Counted from the first letter of the stretch, positions 17,866-26,328 are shown. The stretch: 64,000 nucleotides of DNA from Chryseosolibacter sp044507775 (GCA_044507775.1 JBIQIY010000002.1:1-64000); one strand, 5' to 3'. Notes: generated from the letters alone by a model not told the origin. Made by a program: numbers and translations.

Positions 17866-17896
17866 TAAAAAAAGAAGCGCCCATTGGGCGCCCTTT
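17866..17896 (-). terminator. Rho-independent terminator of the TonB-type receptor gene
   Basis: On the minus strand, a GCGCCC-AAT-GGGCGC stem extended by G-T pairs is followed by a T-rich run (CTTCTTTTTTT). It lies 25 bp after the receptor stop codon at 17921. Confidence 0.75.
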
Positions 17897-17920
17897 TCGT
17901 ATTCTTGATAAATGTAATGC

Positions 17921-20830
17921 TTATTCTGAGCGCTTGCCGGTGAGGTTAAAGGAGCGCATCTCTCCAATGCGCATGGTTCCTGTCATGGCAGCTTCCGATA
18001 TTACGGCGTTCACCGTTATCACCATCGTGTTGCCACCGAAGCTCGTGGGAAATGAAAATGAGATCTCGTTTCCATTTACTACAACATTCTCGAGTGCAAC
18101 GTCCTCCGGCGCCCGGTCACGGCGAATGACACCGGAATACACTTCTCCTGATTGCGTCAGGACAATGGTTCCACCTCCACCCTGCGGGGAGTCGATAGTA
18201 TATGTCCATGTGCCCGCGGCTTCGTGAACGACACTGTCATCAGACTTGGGTGCGACCTGTGCTGGCGGCGGATTATTCGGAGTCGTCCGCGCGGGCATAC
18301 GCTGTCTTCTGCCCCCACCCTGACCGTTGGATCCCTGCTGACCCATGCCTTCGCCGCCCATCTGCATTCCGCCGTCGTCACCGCCATCGCCTTTTAGGTC
18401 ATCGTTGTTGATGCTACGCGAGCGCCGTGGCCTCTGATCCATGCTCATCTTTCCGATACGATAGCTGAACGTCACGCGGAAGCTGAGATTGTTTCTCGTA
18501 TTAAGACGTGTCTGTCTCAACAGGGGAGACTCGACCTCCGTCCGCATCTTGATCGAGGGCTGAAGAAAGTTTTCCGCAGCGAGGCCAATGCTGCCGCGCT
18601 TTTCATTAAACTCTTTTCTGAAACCGAGGCTGTACATGTAAAATCCGCCCTGCGTTCCCTGAAGCTGGACACGTCTTCCGCGGTAGAAGCTGAAGAACTG
18701 TGCACCCCACCCTTTTCCGAAGTCATAGTTTCCAAAGATGCGGCCACTGGCGACCATTCCTTCGTTGCTCAGGCGCAAGGAATCAACAGGATTGTTATTG
18801 TCGATCATGCTGTAGTAGACATCGGTACCACCGTTGATCGAAAGCTTACCCGCGCTCACGTTGAGGAAAATGCTCGACCCATAGGCGTTGTCAATCCCGA
18901 TATTCTGGTATGTCGTCTTCAAGACACTGACACCCTCAATCTCCGCGGGCGCCCGCACGCTTTGAATACCATCGTTGGTGAGACGTGCAAATCCTGATAT
19001 ATTCAGCACGAGGCCTTTCAGGATCGTGCTGTACGACAATTCGAAATTGTTCGTGTATTCTGGCGCAAGTTCGGGATTACCCACCGTTATGTCGAGGTTG
19101 TTGTCCCTTTGAATGTTCGGATTCAGGTAGCGGATAGAAGGGCGCTGAATCCTGCGGTTGTAAGAAGCCTTTAGCGTATTGTTATTCTTTAGTCGCTTCG
19201 AGACGTTCACACTGGGAACCAGAATTCCATACGAAGGGATTTCAATGTCGTCTTCCGTCTTCGTGTAGGCAGAGATGACGGTGTGCTCATATCGCGTTCC
19301 GGCTTTAAAGCTGTAGCCGTTCTTCAATGACAGTGTATACGCGAGATAGCCCGCGATTATATCCTGGTCATAGTTGAGGTTGTTGTTGAAACCAGCCGTG
19401 GTTGAAGGCTCGTATGGACCGTCGGCGATCGCCTGATAGGAAGTAAAGTCGCTGAATACCTTGCGCATGATATTCTTGCCTCCGAACTCAAGGATCTGTG
19501 TCGTCCCGATCGGTGTCACGTAATCAGCCTGGAAAGTGACTTCCTGGTTATAGCTGTCGTTGTCGTTGCGAAACCTGTTCAGGAGACTCTCGTCATCGGG
19601 ATTCAACACAAAGTTCTCAAAAAGCGATGTACCTGTGTTGCGGCTGTACATCGACTGAAAACTAAACTCGCGCTGCGGCTTGTCATAGTAATGCGTGTAG
19701 TTGAAACTCGCATCGACATTGTTGAAGGCTCCTTTGTTCTCATTCCCGGCCAGGGTAGAGCTCATGAGGACATCGTTAAAATAACGATGAGTGCTCAGGT
19801 CATCCTGAAACGTGTTGTTGTTCCGGACACCGAATCGCACCGAGGCAGCCAGTGTGTTTTTCTTGTTGATGTCGTAGTCCCATCCCAGACTATAGTTTCC
19901 GAAAAGGCCGCGATTGCGCGTGCTGGCCGATTGAACATTCAGGGTTTCGTCCACCGTTCCGTCGTCGTTAAAAGAGCGCGTCAGCTGCTCGTTTTCAAAG
20001 CTGCCGGTGGTATTGTAAAAGGATCTGCCGAAACCACCCAGAGAAAAGCCCATTTTTCCGGTTCTGAAATTTCCGTTCAGTCCCAGGTTGGATCCGCGAA
20101 GACCTATTCCCGAATTTATGTTCAGGGTAAGACCGTGAAGCGTATTCTTTTTCGTGATGATGTTAATGATACCCGCCGACCCTTCGGCATCGTACTTCGC
20201 CGACGGTGATGTGATGACCTCGACTGACTTGATCTCATCCGCCGGTATCTGCTTCAGCGCGTCAGACACACTGCTCGCAACAATGGACGACGGTTTGTTA
20301 TTGATGAGAACAAGGATGTTCTGATTCCCGCGCAGCGACACATTCCCATCGAGATCCACAGAGAGCATCGGGACTTTCTTCAGCACATCCGTAGCGTCGC
20401 CACCCCGGCTGGCAATATCATTCTCGGCATTATATACCAGGCGATCCACCCGCTCTTCGATAAGTGCTCTTTGCCCTTCTACCGTCACTGCTTCCAATAC
20501 CTGAGGCGTTGGCGAGATGATGACTCTGCCGACGTTGACGTTCTTTTCGCTGACCGATACATCGATGACGCGTGTTTCGAAGCCGATAAAAGATATCAGC
20601 AGTTGATATTCTCCTTCAGCGACTTTCGAAAGCGTAAATTCGCCATGCTCGTCGCAAATTGTTCCGTCTATTGGTGTAGTGGAACCCGGCCGAGCCAGCG
20701 CCACATTCGCAAACTGGACAGGCTTCTGAGTGAGTGAGTCAAAGACATTGCCCGAAATCTTTGCGTTGCCTTGAGCAAAGGCGCCAGCGCTCAGAAACAA
20801 TACAGCAACAACAGTAAAGGTGAGTCTCAT
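17921..20830 (-). CDS. TonB-receptor-like outer membrane protein with extra C-terminal domain
   Basis: A 969-residue outer membrane protein. A signal peptide (1-19) is followed by a CarboxypepD-like domain (about 24-105), a plug (LKKVPMLSVDLDGNVSLRG, about 150-170) and a large beta-barrel of the OMP_b-brl_3 group (to about 790, FSYRIGK). Instead of ending there, the chain continues with an acidic/Gly/Met/Gln-rich linker (GGDDGGMQMGGEGMGQQG) and a beta-rich domain (about 870-969; GTWTYTIDSP, SGEVYSGVI, SFNLTGKR). Such small domains occur C-terminally in some exported hydrolases. It is likely a transporter or surface protein; the ligand is unknown. No SusD partner is adjacent. The two-component pair upstream is divergent. 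Confidence 0.88.
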   Translation of the reverse strand: MRLTFTVVAVLFLSAGAFAQGNAKISGNVFDSLTQKPVQFANVALARPGSTTPIDGTICDEHGEFTLSKVAEGEYQLLISFIGFETRVIDVSVSEKNVNVGRVIISPTPQVLEAVTVEGQRALIEERVDRLVYNAENDIASRGGDATDVLKKVPMLSVDLDGNVSLRGNQNILVLINNKPSSIVASSVSDALKQIPADEIKSVEVITSPSAKYDAEGSAGIINIITKKNTLHGLTLNINSGIGLRGSNLGLNGNFRTGKMGFSLGGFGRSFYNTTGSFENEQLTRSFNDDGTVDETLNVQSASTRNRGLFGNYSLGWDYDINKKNTLAASVRFGVRNNNTFQDDLSTHRYFNDVLMSSTLAGNENKGAFNNVDASFNYTHYYDKPQREFSFQSMYSRNTGTSLFENFVLNPDDESLLNRFRNDNDSYNQEVTFQADYVTPIGTTQILEFGGKNIMRKVFSDFTSYQAIADGPYEPSTTAGFNNNLNYDQDIIAGYLAYTLSLKNGYSFKAGTRYEHTVISAYTKTEDDIEIPSYGILVPSVNVSKRLKNNNTLKASYNRRIQRPSIRYLNPNIQRDNNLDITVGNPELAPEYTNNFELSYSTILKGLVLNISGFARLTNDGIQSVRAPAEIEGVSVLKTTYQNIGIDNAYGSSIFLNVSAGKLSINGGTDVYYSMIDNNNPVDSLRLSNEGMVASGRIFGNYDFGKGWGAQFFSFYRGRRVQLQGTQGGFYMYSLGFRKEFNEKRGSIGLAAENFLQPSIKMRTEVESPLLRQTRLNTRNNLSFRVTFSYRIGKMSMDQRPRRSRSINNDDLKGDGGDDGGMQMGGEGMGQQGSNGQGGGRRQRMPARTTPNNPPPAQVAPKSDDSVVHEAAGTWTYTIDSPQGGGGTIVLTQSGEVYSGVIRRDRAPEDVALENVVVNGNEISFSFPTSFGGNTMVITVNAVISEAAMTGTMRIGEMRSFNLTGKRSE

Positions 20831-21138
20831 TGAAGGTTTATCGTAAAGTTGGTTAAAGTTTCAGGGCCGGTCCATCTTTCCAGTCATCTACCGAGAAAGT
20901 CAGAACTTCCCTTTGCAGCAAACGTCAAAATTAACCAGATGGTTGACGACGAAATCGGCTTATAGACTGTTGCACCTTTTTCATCGACATAACGGACGAA
21001 TAATCGACACTCGAGGGAACCCGGCGCTTGCCTGAATCTGTCGACGGATTCAAATCAACGGTCGAAAAATCCCGGCGTTGCCATTCCCGATGGAAGAGAA
21101 GGATTACCTTTACGTCAACTTTTTCCATACAAACAATT

Positions 21139-22185
21139 ATGCAACCATTCATCAATCGGAATCGGGTCGTTCTCCTTCACCTGTCCTTCTGGTGCGTGTA
21201 TTTGTCATTTTTTGTTTACCAGATCATCTCCCACCAGCGCAGTGCGGACATCGACTGGTACATTGTGGTCAAGGTCGTGAGTGTCCAGTTTTTCTTCGCG
21301 CTGTTCGTCAGCTACCTCAATTATTTTGTATTCCTTCCGGCGTTTCTGAAAGACAAGAAGGTCGGCAAGTATCTCGCGCAGTTCTTGATCGTCTTTGCCA
21401 TTGTAATGGCCTTCCGGGTCACCATGGGCAGATTTGTCGTGGACGGATTTACGGGCGGAACCGGGTTTATGTATACCACCCGCTACGTTGTTCAGGTGGT
21501 AACGACCAACCTGTTCATCGTAATCTTTCTCGCGATGATCCGGTTCGCCGTCGATTGGTTTGAATTTGAAGCCCGGCAAAAGAGTGTCGAGAACGAACGG
21601 CTCACGGCGGAGCTGAACTTTTTGAAAGCACAGATCAACCCTCATTTTCTCTTTAACACGCTCAACAATCTTTATTATCTCGCATACAGCCAGTCGTCGA
21701 AGACTACGGAGGTGATCGCGAAGTTATCGCAGATGATGCGCTACATGATTTATGACTCGAACTATCCGCTCGTTCCGCTCAGCAAGGAGATCGAGTATAT
21801 GGAAAACTATATCAGTCTTGAACGTCTGCGGCTCAATGAACAGATCCCCATCACCTTTGAAGTAAGGGGCGGAAATGCAGGGGATTTTTTGATCACGCCT
21901 TTGATTTTCATAACTTTTCTTGAAAATGCTTTCAAGCACGGTGTGAGCAACAACAATCCGCAGGCGTGGGTACGAGTGTCGATCGAGCTGCGGGAAGATG
22001 AGTGTGTCTACTGTGTGGAGAACAGCAAGATCCCCTCGGTAAAACCGGAGGCCGGGCAAAAATCGGGAATCGGCTTGCAGAATGTCATGCGCCGGCTTGA
22101 ACTGAGCTACCCGGAAAAGCATAGGCTAACCGTTGAAGACAAAGAGGATCGTTATTCAGTCGAACTGACGATAAAGTTATCTTGA
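21139..22185 (+). CDS. LytS-type sensor histidine kinase
   Basis: A 348-residue kinase of the His_kinase (LytS/YehU) class. The ATG at 21139 (MQPFINRN) precedes about four membrane helices (to about residue 140). The kinase motif LKAQINPHFLFNTLNNLYYL carries the phospho-acceptor H169. HATPase_c follows (FLENAFKHGV; GIGLQNVMRRL). It overlaps its regulator gene by 4 bp. Partners of this class in Bacteroidota often control surface or cell-wall functions; the signal is unknown. Confidence 0.93.
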   Translation: MQPFINRNRVVLLHLSFWCVYLSFFVYQIISHQRSADIDWYIVVKVVSVQFFFALFVSYLNYFVFLPAFLKDKKVGKYLAQFLIVFAIVMAFRVTMGRFVVDGFTGGTGFMYTTRYVVQVVTTNLFIVIFLAMIRFAVDWFEFEARQKSVENERLTAELNFLKAQINPHFLFNTLNNLYYLAYSQSSKTTEVIAKLSQMMRYMIYDSNYPLVPLSKEIEYMENYISLERLRLNEQIPITFEVRGGNAGDFLITPLIFITFLENAFKHGVSNNNPQAWVRVSIELREDECVYCVENSKIPSVKPEAGQKSGIGLQNVMRRLELSYPEKHRLTVEDKEDRYSVELTIKLS

Positions 22186-22931
22186 AACTCAGGTGCATCA
22201 TTGTAGAAGACGAGCCGCTCGCGCGCAACCTCCTGGCTGATTACGTCAGGAAAGTTACGTATCTCGAACTGGTGGAAGCGTGCTCCACTCCGCTACGCGC
22301 ACTGGAAGTATTGAAGAGCACCGCCGTCGATCTCATGTTCCTGGACATTCAGATGCCGGAGATCACGGGCATCACCTTGCTGAAGACACTACAGAAAAAA
22401 CCGCTGGTGATCCTTACGACGGCATATTCGGAATACGCCCTGGAAGGCTATGATCTGGATGTGGTGGATTACCTGCTCAAGCCGATCACCTTCGATCGTT
22501 TTTTGAAAGCTGTCGACCGTGCGAGTCAGCGCATGCAGGGAACGGTAGACGGGGTAGGGGCAGAGACAAGGCATGCCATATCTCAACCTCCATCCCACTC
22601 TGACACGGGCAATCCATTCGTCTTCATCAAAGATGGCACGAAGCTGGTGAAGGTCAACTACGACGACATTTTGTTTGTCGAGGGTTTGAAAGACTATGTT
22701 ACGATCGTGACCAAGGCGCAGAAGATCGTGAGCCTTCAACGACTAAAATCGTTGGAAGAGCAATTGCCTGCCGACCGGTTTATCCGGATCCATCACTCTT
22801 ATATTATTGCGTTGAAAGCCGTCGACAGCATCCGCAAAGGAGAAGTCCAGATTGGCCCGCATCTGATTCCGATCAGCGACTCTTACCGGAAGGCATTCAA
22901 AGAATTTGTGGAGCGGAATCAGATGCAGTGA
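22182..22931 (+). CDS. LytTR-family response regulator
   Basis: A 249-residue regulator. The receiver domain (1-120) has acidic residues IVEDEP, phospho-acceptor D55 in FLDIQMPE, and the conserved T/K residues (LTTAYS, YLLKPI). A LytTR DNA-binding domain follows (about 145-245; FIKDGTKLVKV, FVEGLKDYV, FIRIHHSYI). The start is a TTG at 22182 that overlaps the kinase stop (TTGA), so translation is coupled. Targets are unknown; the receptor gene divergent from this pair is a candidate. Confidence 0.93.
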   Translation: MKLRCIIVEDEPLARNLLADYVRKVTYLELVEACSTPLRALEVLKSTAVDLMFLDIQMPEITGITLLKTLQKKPLVILTTAYSEYALEGYDLDVVDYLLKPITFDRFLKAVDRASQRMQGTVDGVGAETRHAISQPPSHSDTGNPFVFIKDGTKLVKVNYDDILFVEGLKDYVTIVTKAQKIVSLQRLKSLEEQLPADRFIRIHHSYIIALKAVDSIRKGEVQIGPHLIPISDSYRKAFKEFVERNQMQ

Positions 22932-22963
22932 GGAATCCGGGGCTGCCGTAAATCCAATTACCA

Positions 22964-22994
22964 ACAAAAAAAGCAGCTACTCTCGTAACTGCTT
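22964..22994 (-). terminator. Terminator of tRNA-Val(TAC)
   Basis: On the minus strand, a 10-bp stem (AAGCAGTTAC/GTAGCTGCTT, one T-G pair) with loop GAGA is followed by a run of T. It lies 12 bp after the tRNA 3' end. Confidence 0.75.
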
Positions 22995-23005
22995 GATTTA
23001 CACTG

Positions 23006-23080
23006 TGGGAGCTGAGGGGTTCGAACCCCCGACCCTCTGCTTGTAAGGCAGATGCTCTGAACCAGCTGAGCTAAGCTCCC
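23006..23080 (-). tRNA. tRNA-Val(TAC)
   Basis: A 75-nt cloverleaf. Acceptor GGGAGCT/AGCTCCC with discriminator A; D-loop AGCTCAGCTGG; anticodon stem TCTGC/GCAGA with loop CTTACAA, giving anticodon TAC (valine, GUA/GUG); T-arm GGTTCGAACC. CCA is not encoded. Confidence 0.95.
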
Positions 23081-23098
23081 GACTACGCCACGCCGCGC

Positions 23099-23132
23099 AA
23101 GCCTTCCCAGGCTTCGTCGGGCGCGGCCCGAC
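23099..23132 (-). other. Two adjacent perfect hairpins upstream of tRNA-Val(TAC)
   Basis: GTCGGGC-CGC-GCCCGAC (23116-23132) and AAGCCT-GGGA-AGGCTT (23099-23114) lie one base apart in the tRNA 5' leader, 18 bp before the mature tRNA. The second has a GNRA loop. They may shape 5' processing; no T run follows, so they are not ordinary terminators. Confidence 0.5.
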
Positions 23133-23210
23133 ATTGCCTCTTTTTGCAGGCTGTTCGAGAGGCGGTTTCTTTATCCCTCATCCTGGCGACGGGCCATGGA
23201 TTTGGGATTG

Positions 23211-23240
23211 CAAATCTATAAGAGAATTCTGTTTCTGCAA
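23211..23240 (-). promoter_or_regulatory. Promoter of tRNA-Val(TAC)
   Basis: The minus strand shows TTG (23238-23240), a 19-bp spacer and TAGATTTG (23211-23218), a perfect consensus match, about 130 bp before the tRNA. Confidence 0.55.
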
Positions 23241-23339
23241 AAAATCTTTGTTCACCGCCCGGCCAGCTATCAAGTCTCAATCCCCGGCATCTTTTTGTAC
23301 GGTATGGCGTTACCTTTACAACACGTTCGCACGACGGCC

Positions 23340-23624
23340 ATGAGCAAAGAAAAACATACACCCGCTAAAGTCCTCTACATCTGCACGGGCGAAAAATGCA
23401 AAAAGCGCGGCAGCAAAGAGATCAGCAAAAAGCTGCGGGATTATGTAAAAGATTACCGCCTGGACCACGTTGGCATCATCCGAACTCACTGTACCGACAA
23501 CTGTAAACACGGCCCCGTAGTCTGCCTCCAACCAGCGGGTGAATGGCACTTTCACGTCGACGAGCATAAAGCCATCTCCCTCCTTAAGAAATTCGCGCAG
23601 CCTCAAGAAGCAGTCAAAGACTAA
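23340..23624 (+). CDS. Thioredoxin-like [2Fe-2S] ferredoxin domain protein
   Basis: A 94-residue soluble protein of the thioredoxin-like 2Fe-2S ferredoxin group (as in NuoE C-terminal halves and CbiW-like proteins). Cluster cysteines are C15 and C20 (ICTGEKC) and C51 and C55 (HCTDNC). The ATG at 23340 (MSKEKHTPAK) is chosen; the frame extends upstream over the tRNA promoter and is not coding there. Function is unknown beyond likely electron transfer or Fe-S binding. The gene end and the ferritin gene end face each other across a repeat. Confidence 0.85.
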   Translation: MSKEKHTPAKVLYICTGEKCKKRGSKEISKKLRDYVKDYRLDHVGIIRTHCTDNCKHGPVVCLQPAGEWHFHVDEHKAISLLKKFAQPQEAVKD

Positions 23625-23661
23625 CCAAAGCCCGAAGGGCGCCGAATCCCTTCATAAATAT

Positions 23662-23707
23662 TTTGGTGTCTTCGTGCCTTCGTGCTGCCTTCGTGTCTTC
23701 GTGGCCT
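23662..23707. repeat. Degenerate 8-bp-period repeat
   Basis: About five octamers of the type TTCGTGCC/TTCGTGTC (one with a 3-bp insertion CTG) fill the gap between the convergent ferredoxin-like and ferritin genes. The unit differs from the 7-bp arrays at 12741 and 57784. Confidence 0.7.
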
Positions 23708-23713
23708 AAAAAC

Positions 23714-24250
23714 CTACTCGGCCTCGTACTTGATGTCGGGAATCTTTTTGTCGATCATGTAGATACCCACGCCCTCTTCGCCGATCACGTCGAATAACTC
23801 AAGCGCGCGACGGGCAATGAATTCCTCTTCCACCTGCTCTTTCAGGAACCACTGTAGGAAATTAACGGTGGTGTAGTCCTTCGCCTTGTAACATATGTCG
23901 ACAATCCGGTTAATGGATTGGGTATTAGTGATCTCCTGCTCAAGCGCTTGTTCGAACACACTGCGCAGGGAATTGAAGTTGTGCGGAATATCGGAGATTT
24001 CGGGGGAGATCGCCTTGCCTCCCACGTCATTTACATACTTGAAGATCTTCAGCATGTGGTCGCGCTCTTCACCGGACTGTTTGTAAAAAAAGTCGCAGCT
24101 GTTGGCAAATCCATGCTGATCACACCACGATGCCATCGCCAGGTAGTTGGCGGAAGCTTTAGCCTCCTGCCTGATCTGGTCGTTGAGAATTTGCTCAACT
24201 TCTTCGCTAAGGGATGTTTTTTGTCTTACCAGGTCTCTCATAAAATTCAT
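23714..24250 (-). CDS. Ferritin
   Basis: A 178-residue non-haem ferritin that oxidises Fe(II) and stores iron inside a 24-mer shell in the cytoplasm. Helix A has the ferroxidase Glu in LNDQIRQEAKASANYLAMA, helix B has EERDHMLKIF (Glu and His ligands), helix C has EQALEQE, and helix D has LKEQVEEE. The N-terminus MNFMRDL offers two ATGs; the first is reported. A GATAAT/ATTATC palindrome lies 22 bp upstream. Confidence 0.95.
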   Translation of the reverse strand: MNFMRDLVRQKTSLSEEVEQILNDQIRQEAKASANYLAMASWCDQHGFANSCDFFYKQSGEERDHMLKIFKYVNDVGGKAISPEISDIPHNFNSLRSVFEQALEQEITNTQSINRIVDICYKAKDYTTVNFLQWFLKEQVEEEFIARRALELFDVIGEEGVGIYMIDKKIPDIKYEAE

Positions 24251-24271
24251 CTTTTGGATACCCTAATGTAA

Positions 24272-24283
24272 CGATAATTATCG
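24272..24283. promoter_or_regulatory. Palindrome upstream of ferritin
   Basis: CGATAATTATCG is a perfect 12-bp palindrome made of two GATAAT half-sites, the half-site type used by Fur-family regulators. Its place just before the ferritin start makes an iron-dependent operator plausible. Confidence 0.35.
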
Positions 24284-24328
24284 CAATTGGTTCGCAAACA
24301 AGTGAATACCAAAAAACCGGGCCAGAGG

Positions 24329-24679
24329 TCAGGCGGGAATCCTGTAAAGGCGCTCGTGAATGATGCTGTTTAACTGGAGCATTACGCGGGCACCGGAGAG
24401 CAGCTCCTTGAATTCAATGAGCTCAGAAAGGGTTAGCACAAAGCAGCGCTCGCTGCCGCAAGGGGAAATGATTTCGATATCGGAAGAATTGGACGGATCG
24501 GCGACCATCGGTTCAAGATCTATCAGGTCAACCTGTCTTTTCAGGGCCAGGAAGCAGGGAAATTTGAATTCGGTGACATCGCCTCCGAAATCGATGGCAA
24601 AACAGCGCTTCTTGTCGCACTGGTAAACGCACCCGTGGGCGGTGCTGTAGATTTCCTTGAACTGGGTCGAAACTTCCAT
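24329..24679 (-). CDS. Conserved-looking small cytoplasmic protein, unrecognised
   Basis: A 116-residue protein I do not recognise with certainty. The sequence alternates strands and has several cysteines (HGCVYQCDKKRC, SPCGSERC), then a helical end (LTLSELIEFKELL, LNSIIHERLYRI). There is no signal peptide or membrane segment. The start is set by a textbook promoter: TAGTTTTG lies 11 bp before the ATG at 24679, inside the longer open frame that would begin at 24715. It lies between ferritin and the DUF5777 gene, and the single promoter suggests it is monocistronic or leads into ferritin. Confidence 0.65.
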   Translation of the reverse strand: MEVSTQFKEIYSTAHGCVYQCDKKRCFAIDFGGDVTEFKFPCFLALKRQVDLIDLEPMVADPSNSSDIEIISPCGSERCFVLTLSELIEFKELLSGARVMLQLNSIIHERLYRIPA

Positions 24680-24690
24680 TTGTGTTGAGG

Positions 24691-24720
24691 CAAAACTAGC
24701 GGTATTTAGAATCATTTCAA
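24691..24720 (-). promoter_or_regulatory. Promoter of the gene at 24329-24679
   Basis: The minus strand shows TTG (24718-24720), exactly 19 bp, then TAGTTTTG (24691-24698). Both boxes match fully. It excludes the upstream ATG at 24715. Confidence 0.7.
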
Positions 24721-24824
24721 ATAAAAATTGGAATTGTTTTGAACGGTTCTAAACAGCCGCTTGAATATGTCTGTTGGAAAAGATCTCAAAGCTTCACGGC
24801 CACGTGCGCAGTGTCGAATCAGCA

Positions 24825-25694
24825 CTACTCGTACAGCTGAAACGTCCGGGAAATATTAAACCCAAAGTGGATGTCGGCATCAAAAAAATCCCCGGTGGTC
24901 TCCGTGATAAAACCTTTCTCATTCATCGCCCGGGAGTTCGTGAAATGGAGTTGAAAAACGTGTCCTCCTGTCTCTATGTCAAAACCAATAGCCAGGGAGT
25001 TTTGAATCGGGCTGTTTGCCCGCGTGTTGAACTGATAGTAATATTCAGCATTGAGGGAAAGACTTTTGGTGAGCTTGATACGCCCGCCCGCCCCCAGCGC
25101 ATAGATGTCGTTAGGGTCCTGTTCCTCAATGACCGAATTACGGTGCACGAGCGTGGGCGATATCTGCAACGAAAATGCAGGCGTGAACTTCTTCGCGATA
25201 ATCAGCTGGTAACTGTAAGTCATTCTTTCGCTCACGTCGGGTTCCCCCGCGGGATCACCGGTCTTCAGGGTCTTCAACGCAGCGCTCGTCAAGCCGACGA
25301 TCGACACAGGAACGCTCCCCGGGCGTTGCCATAGAAACTTGTATTTCAGAAACCCGTCGTACGTCTTCTCAAAGGAATTGCGCCCTACCCCGATGTTGAA
25401 GCGGTCGGTCACTCCAAAATCGGCGCCCAGACGTACGTTGGATTCATCAAGACCAAACAGTTCGTAAGCACCTGAATTCAGCCTTCCGAAACGGTGTCCA
25501 ATAATAACATCCAGCACGCCGCGCCGCCTTGTCTCAATGGAGTGTCCATTGATCAGGCGGGTGCCCTTGAACGTCTGCTCGGTGTATAGTGATGAATCTT
25601 CGGTTTCCTTATCCAGGATATCCATCAGGTCCTGTTGTGCCAGCGAACTGCAGAGTGGAAAAAAAACAAGAATGAGCGGTAAAATTGATTTCAT
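24825..25694 (-). CDS. DUF5777 family beta-barrel protein
   Basis: A 289-residue outer-membrane protein with a signal peptide (1-20, SSLAQQ). The family pattern is seen in the middle (VIIGHRFGRLNSG, LGADFGVTDRFNIGVGR), followed by alternating strands and an aromatic C-terminal part (FNISRTFQLYE). DUF5777 genes in Bacteroidota often sit next to YceI and cytochrome-like genes, as here. It follows the YceI gene by 40 bp on the same strand. Function unknown. Confidence 0.88.
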   Translation of the reverse strand: MKSILPLILVFFPLCSSLAQQDLMDILDKETEDSSLYTEQTFKGTRLINGHSIETRRRGVLDVIIGHRFGRLNSGAYELFGLDESNVRLGADFGVTDRFNIGVGRNSFEKTYDGFLKYKFLWQRPGSVPVSIVGLTSAALKTLKTGDPAGEPDVSERMTYSYQLIIAKKFTPAFSLQISPTLVHRNSVIEEQDPNDIYALGAGGRIKLTKSLSLNAEYYYQFNTRANSPIQNSLAIGFDIETGGHVFQLHFTNSRAMNEKGFITETTGDFFDADIHFGFNISRTFQLYE

Positions 25695-25734
25695 GTTCTT
25701 CGGATTAATGACTTTTTGGTTGATTGCACGGGTG

Positions 25735-26328
25735 TTACATGGGCGTGTAGTTAAAGGAAACTGTTACCTCCACTTCCTCTGCAATGTTTTGAATGACCAG
25801 CTTGGGTATTTTTATCTTGAAGTCCTTTACCTTAAGCGGAAAAACCGCCTTCGCCTGAATCGCGCCATTGCTGACAACCGCCTCCGCTTTCACGTTCACC
25901 TGCCTCGTAACCCCGTGGAGCGTAATGTCTCCGGCAACTTCGAGTATATACGTTCCATCTTTTTTCACATCGAGCCCGCCGATGTTGGTGATATTTCCCT
26001 TGAAAGTCGCTTTCGGATACTTCTGGGACTCGACATACTTTTCATTGAAGTGTTCCTGCATCAGCGCCTTCCGGAAGTTGAATGACCGCATCAGCAAGGA
26101 AGCGACGATGTCTCCGGACTTGACGTCGATTACACTCACGGCCTGCTCGCTGTGCGCTTCGATGTCTTCCATGGGTGCCGAAGAAAAGAACGAAGCTTTG
26201 CCCGAGCGGTCAATGTATTTTTGTGCATTTGCCGGGCTATTCAGCGCTATGAGGAAGACGCCGGCCAGGGCTATAGCCCTTGCAGCCGGCGCGTATCCAT
26301 TGGGTGGGTTGGTTTTCATTTTATTCAT
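25735..26328 (-). CDS. YceI family protein
   Basis: A 197-residue exported protein. A signal peptide (about 1-36, ending NSPANAQ) precedes a YceI lipocalin-like barrel (SGDIVASLLMRSFNF; HFNEKYVESQKYPKATFKG; GDITLHGVTRQV), a fold that binds isoprenoid chains such as ubiquinone-like quinones. The ATG at 26328 was chosen because it overlaps the stop of the upstream gene by 8 bp; earlier codons lie inside that gene. Membership of a cluster with a cytochrome-like lipoprotein suggests a link to periplasmic redox chemistry; this is inference. Confidence 0.92.
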   Translation of the reverse strand: MNKMKTNPPNGYAPAARAIALAGVFLIALNSPANAQKYIDRSGKASFFSSAPMEDIEAHSEQAVSVIDVKSGDIVASLLMRSFNFRKALMQEHFNEKYVESQKYPKATFKGNITNIGGLDVKKDGTYILEVAGDITLHGVTRQVNVKAEAVVSNGAIQAKAVFPLKVKDFKIKIPKLVIQNIAEEVEVTVSFNYTPM

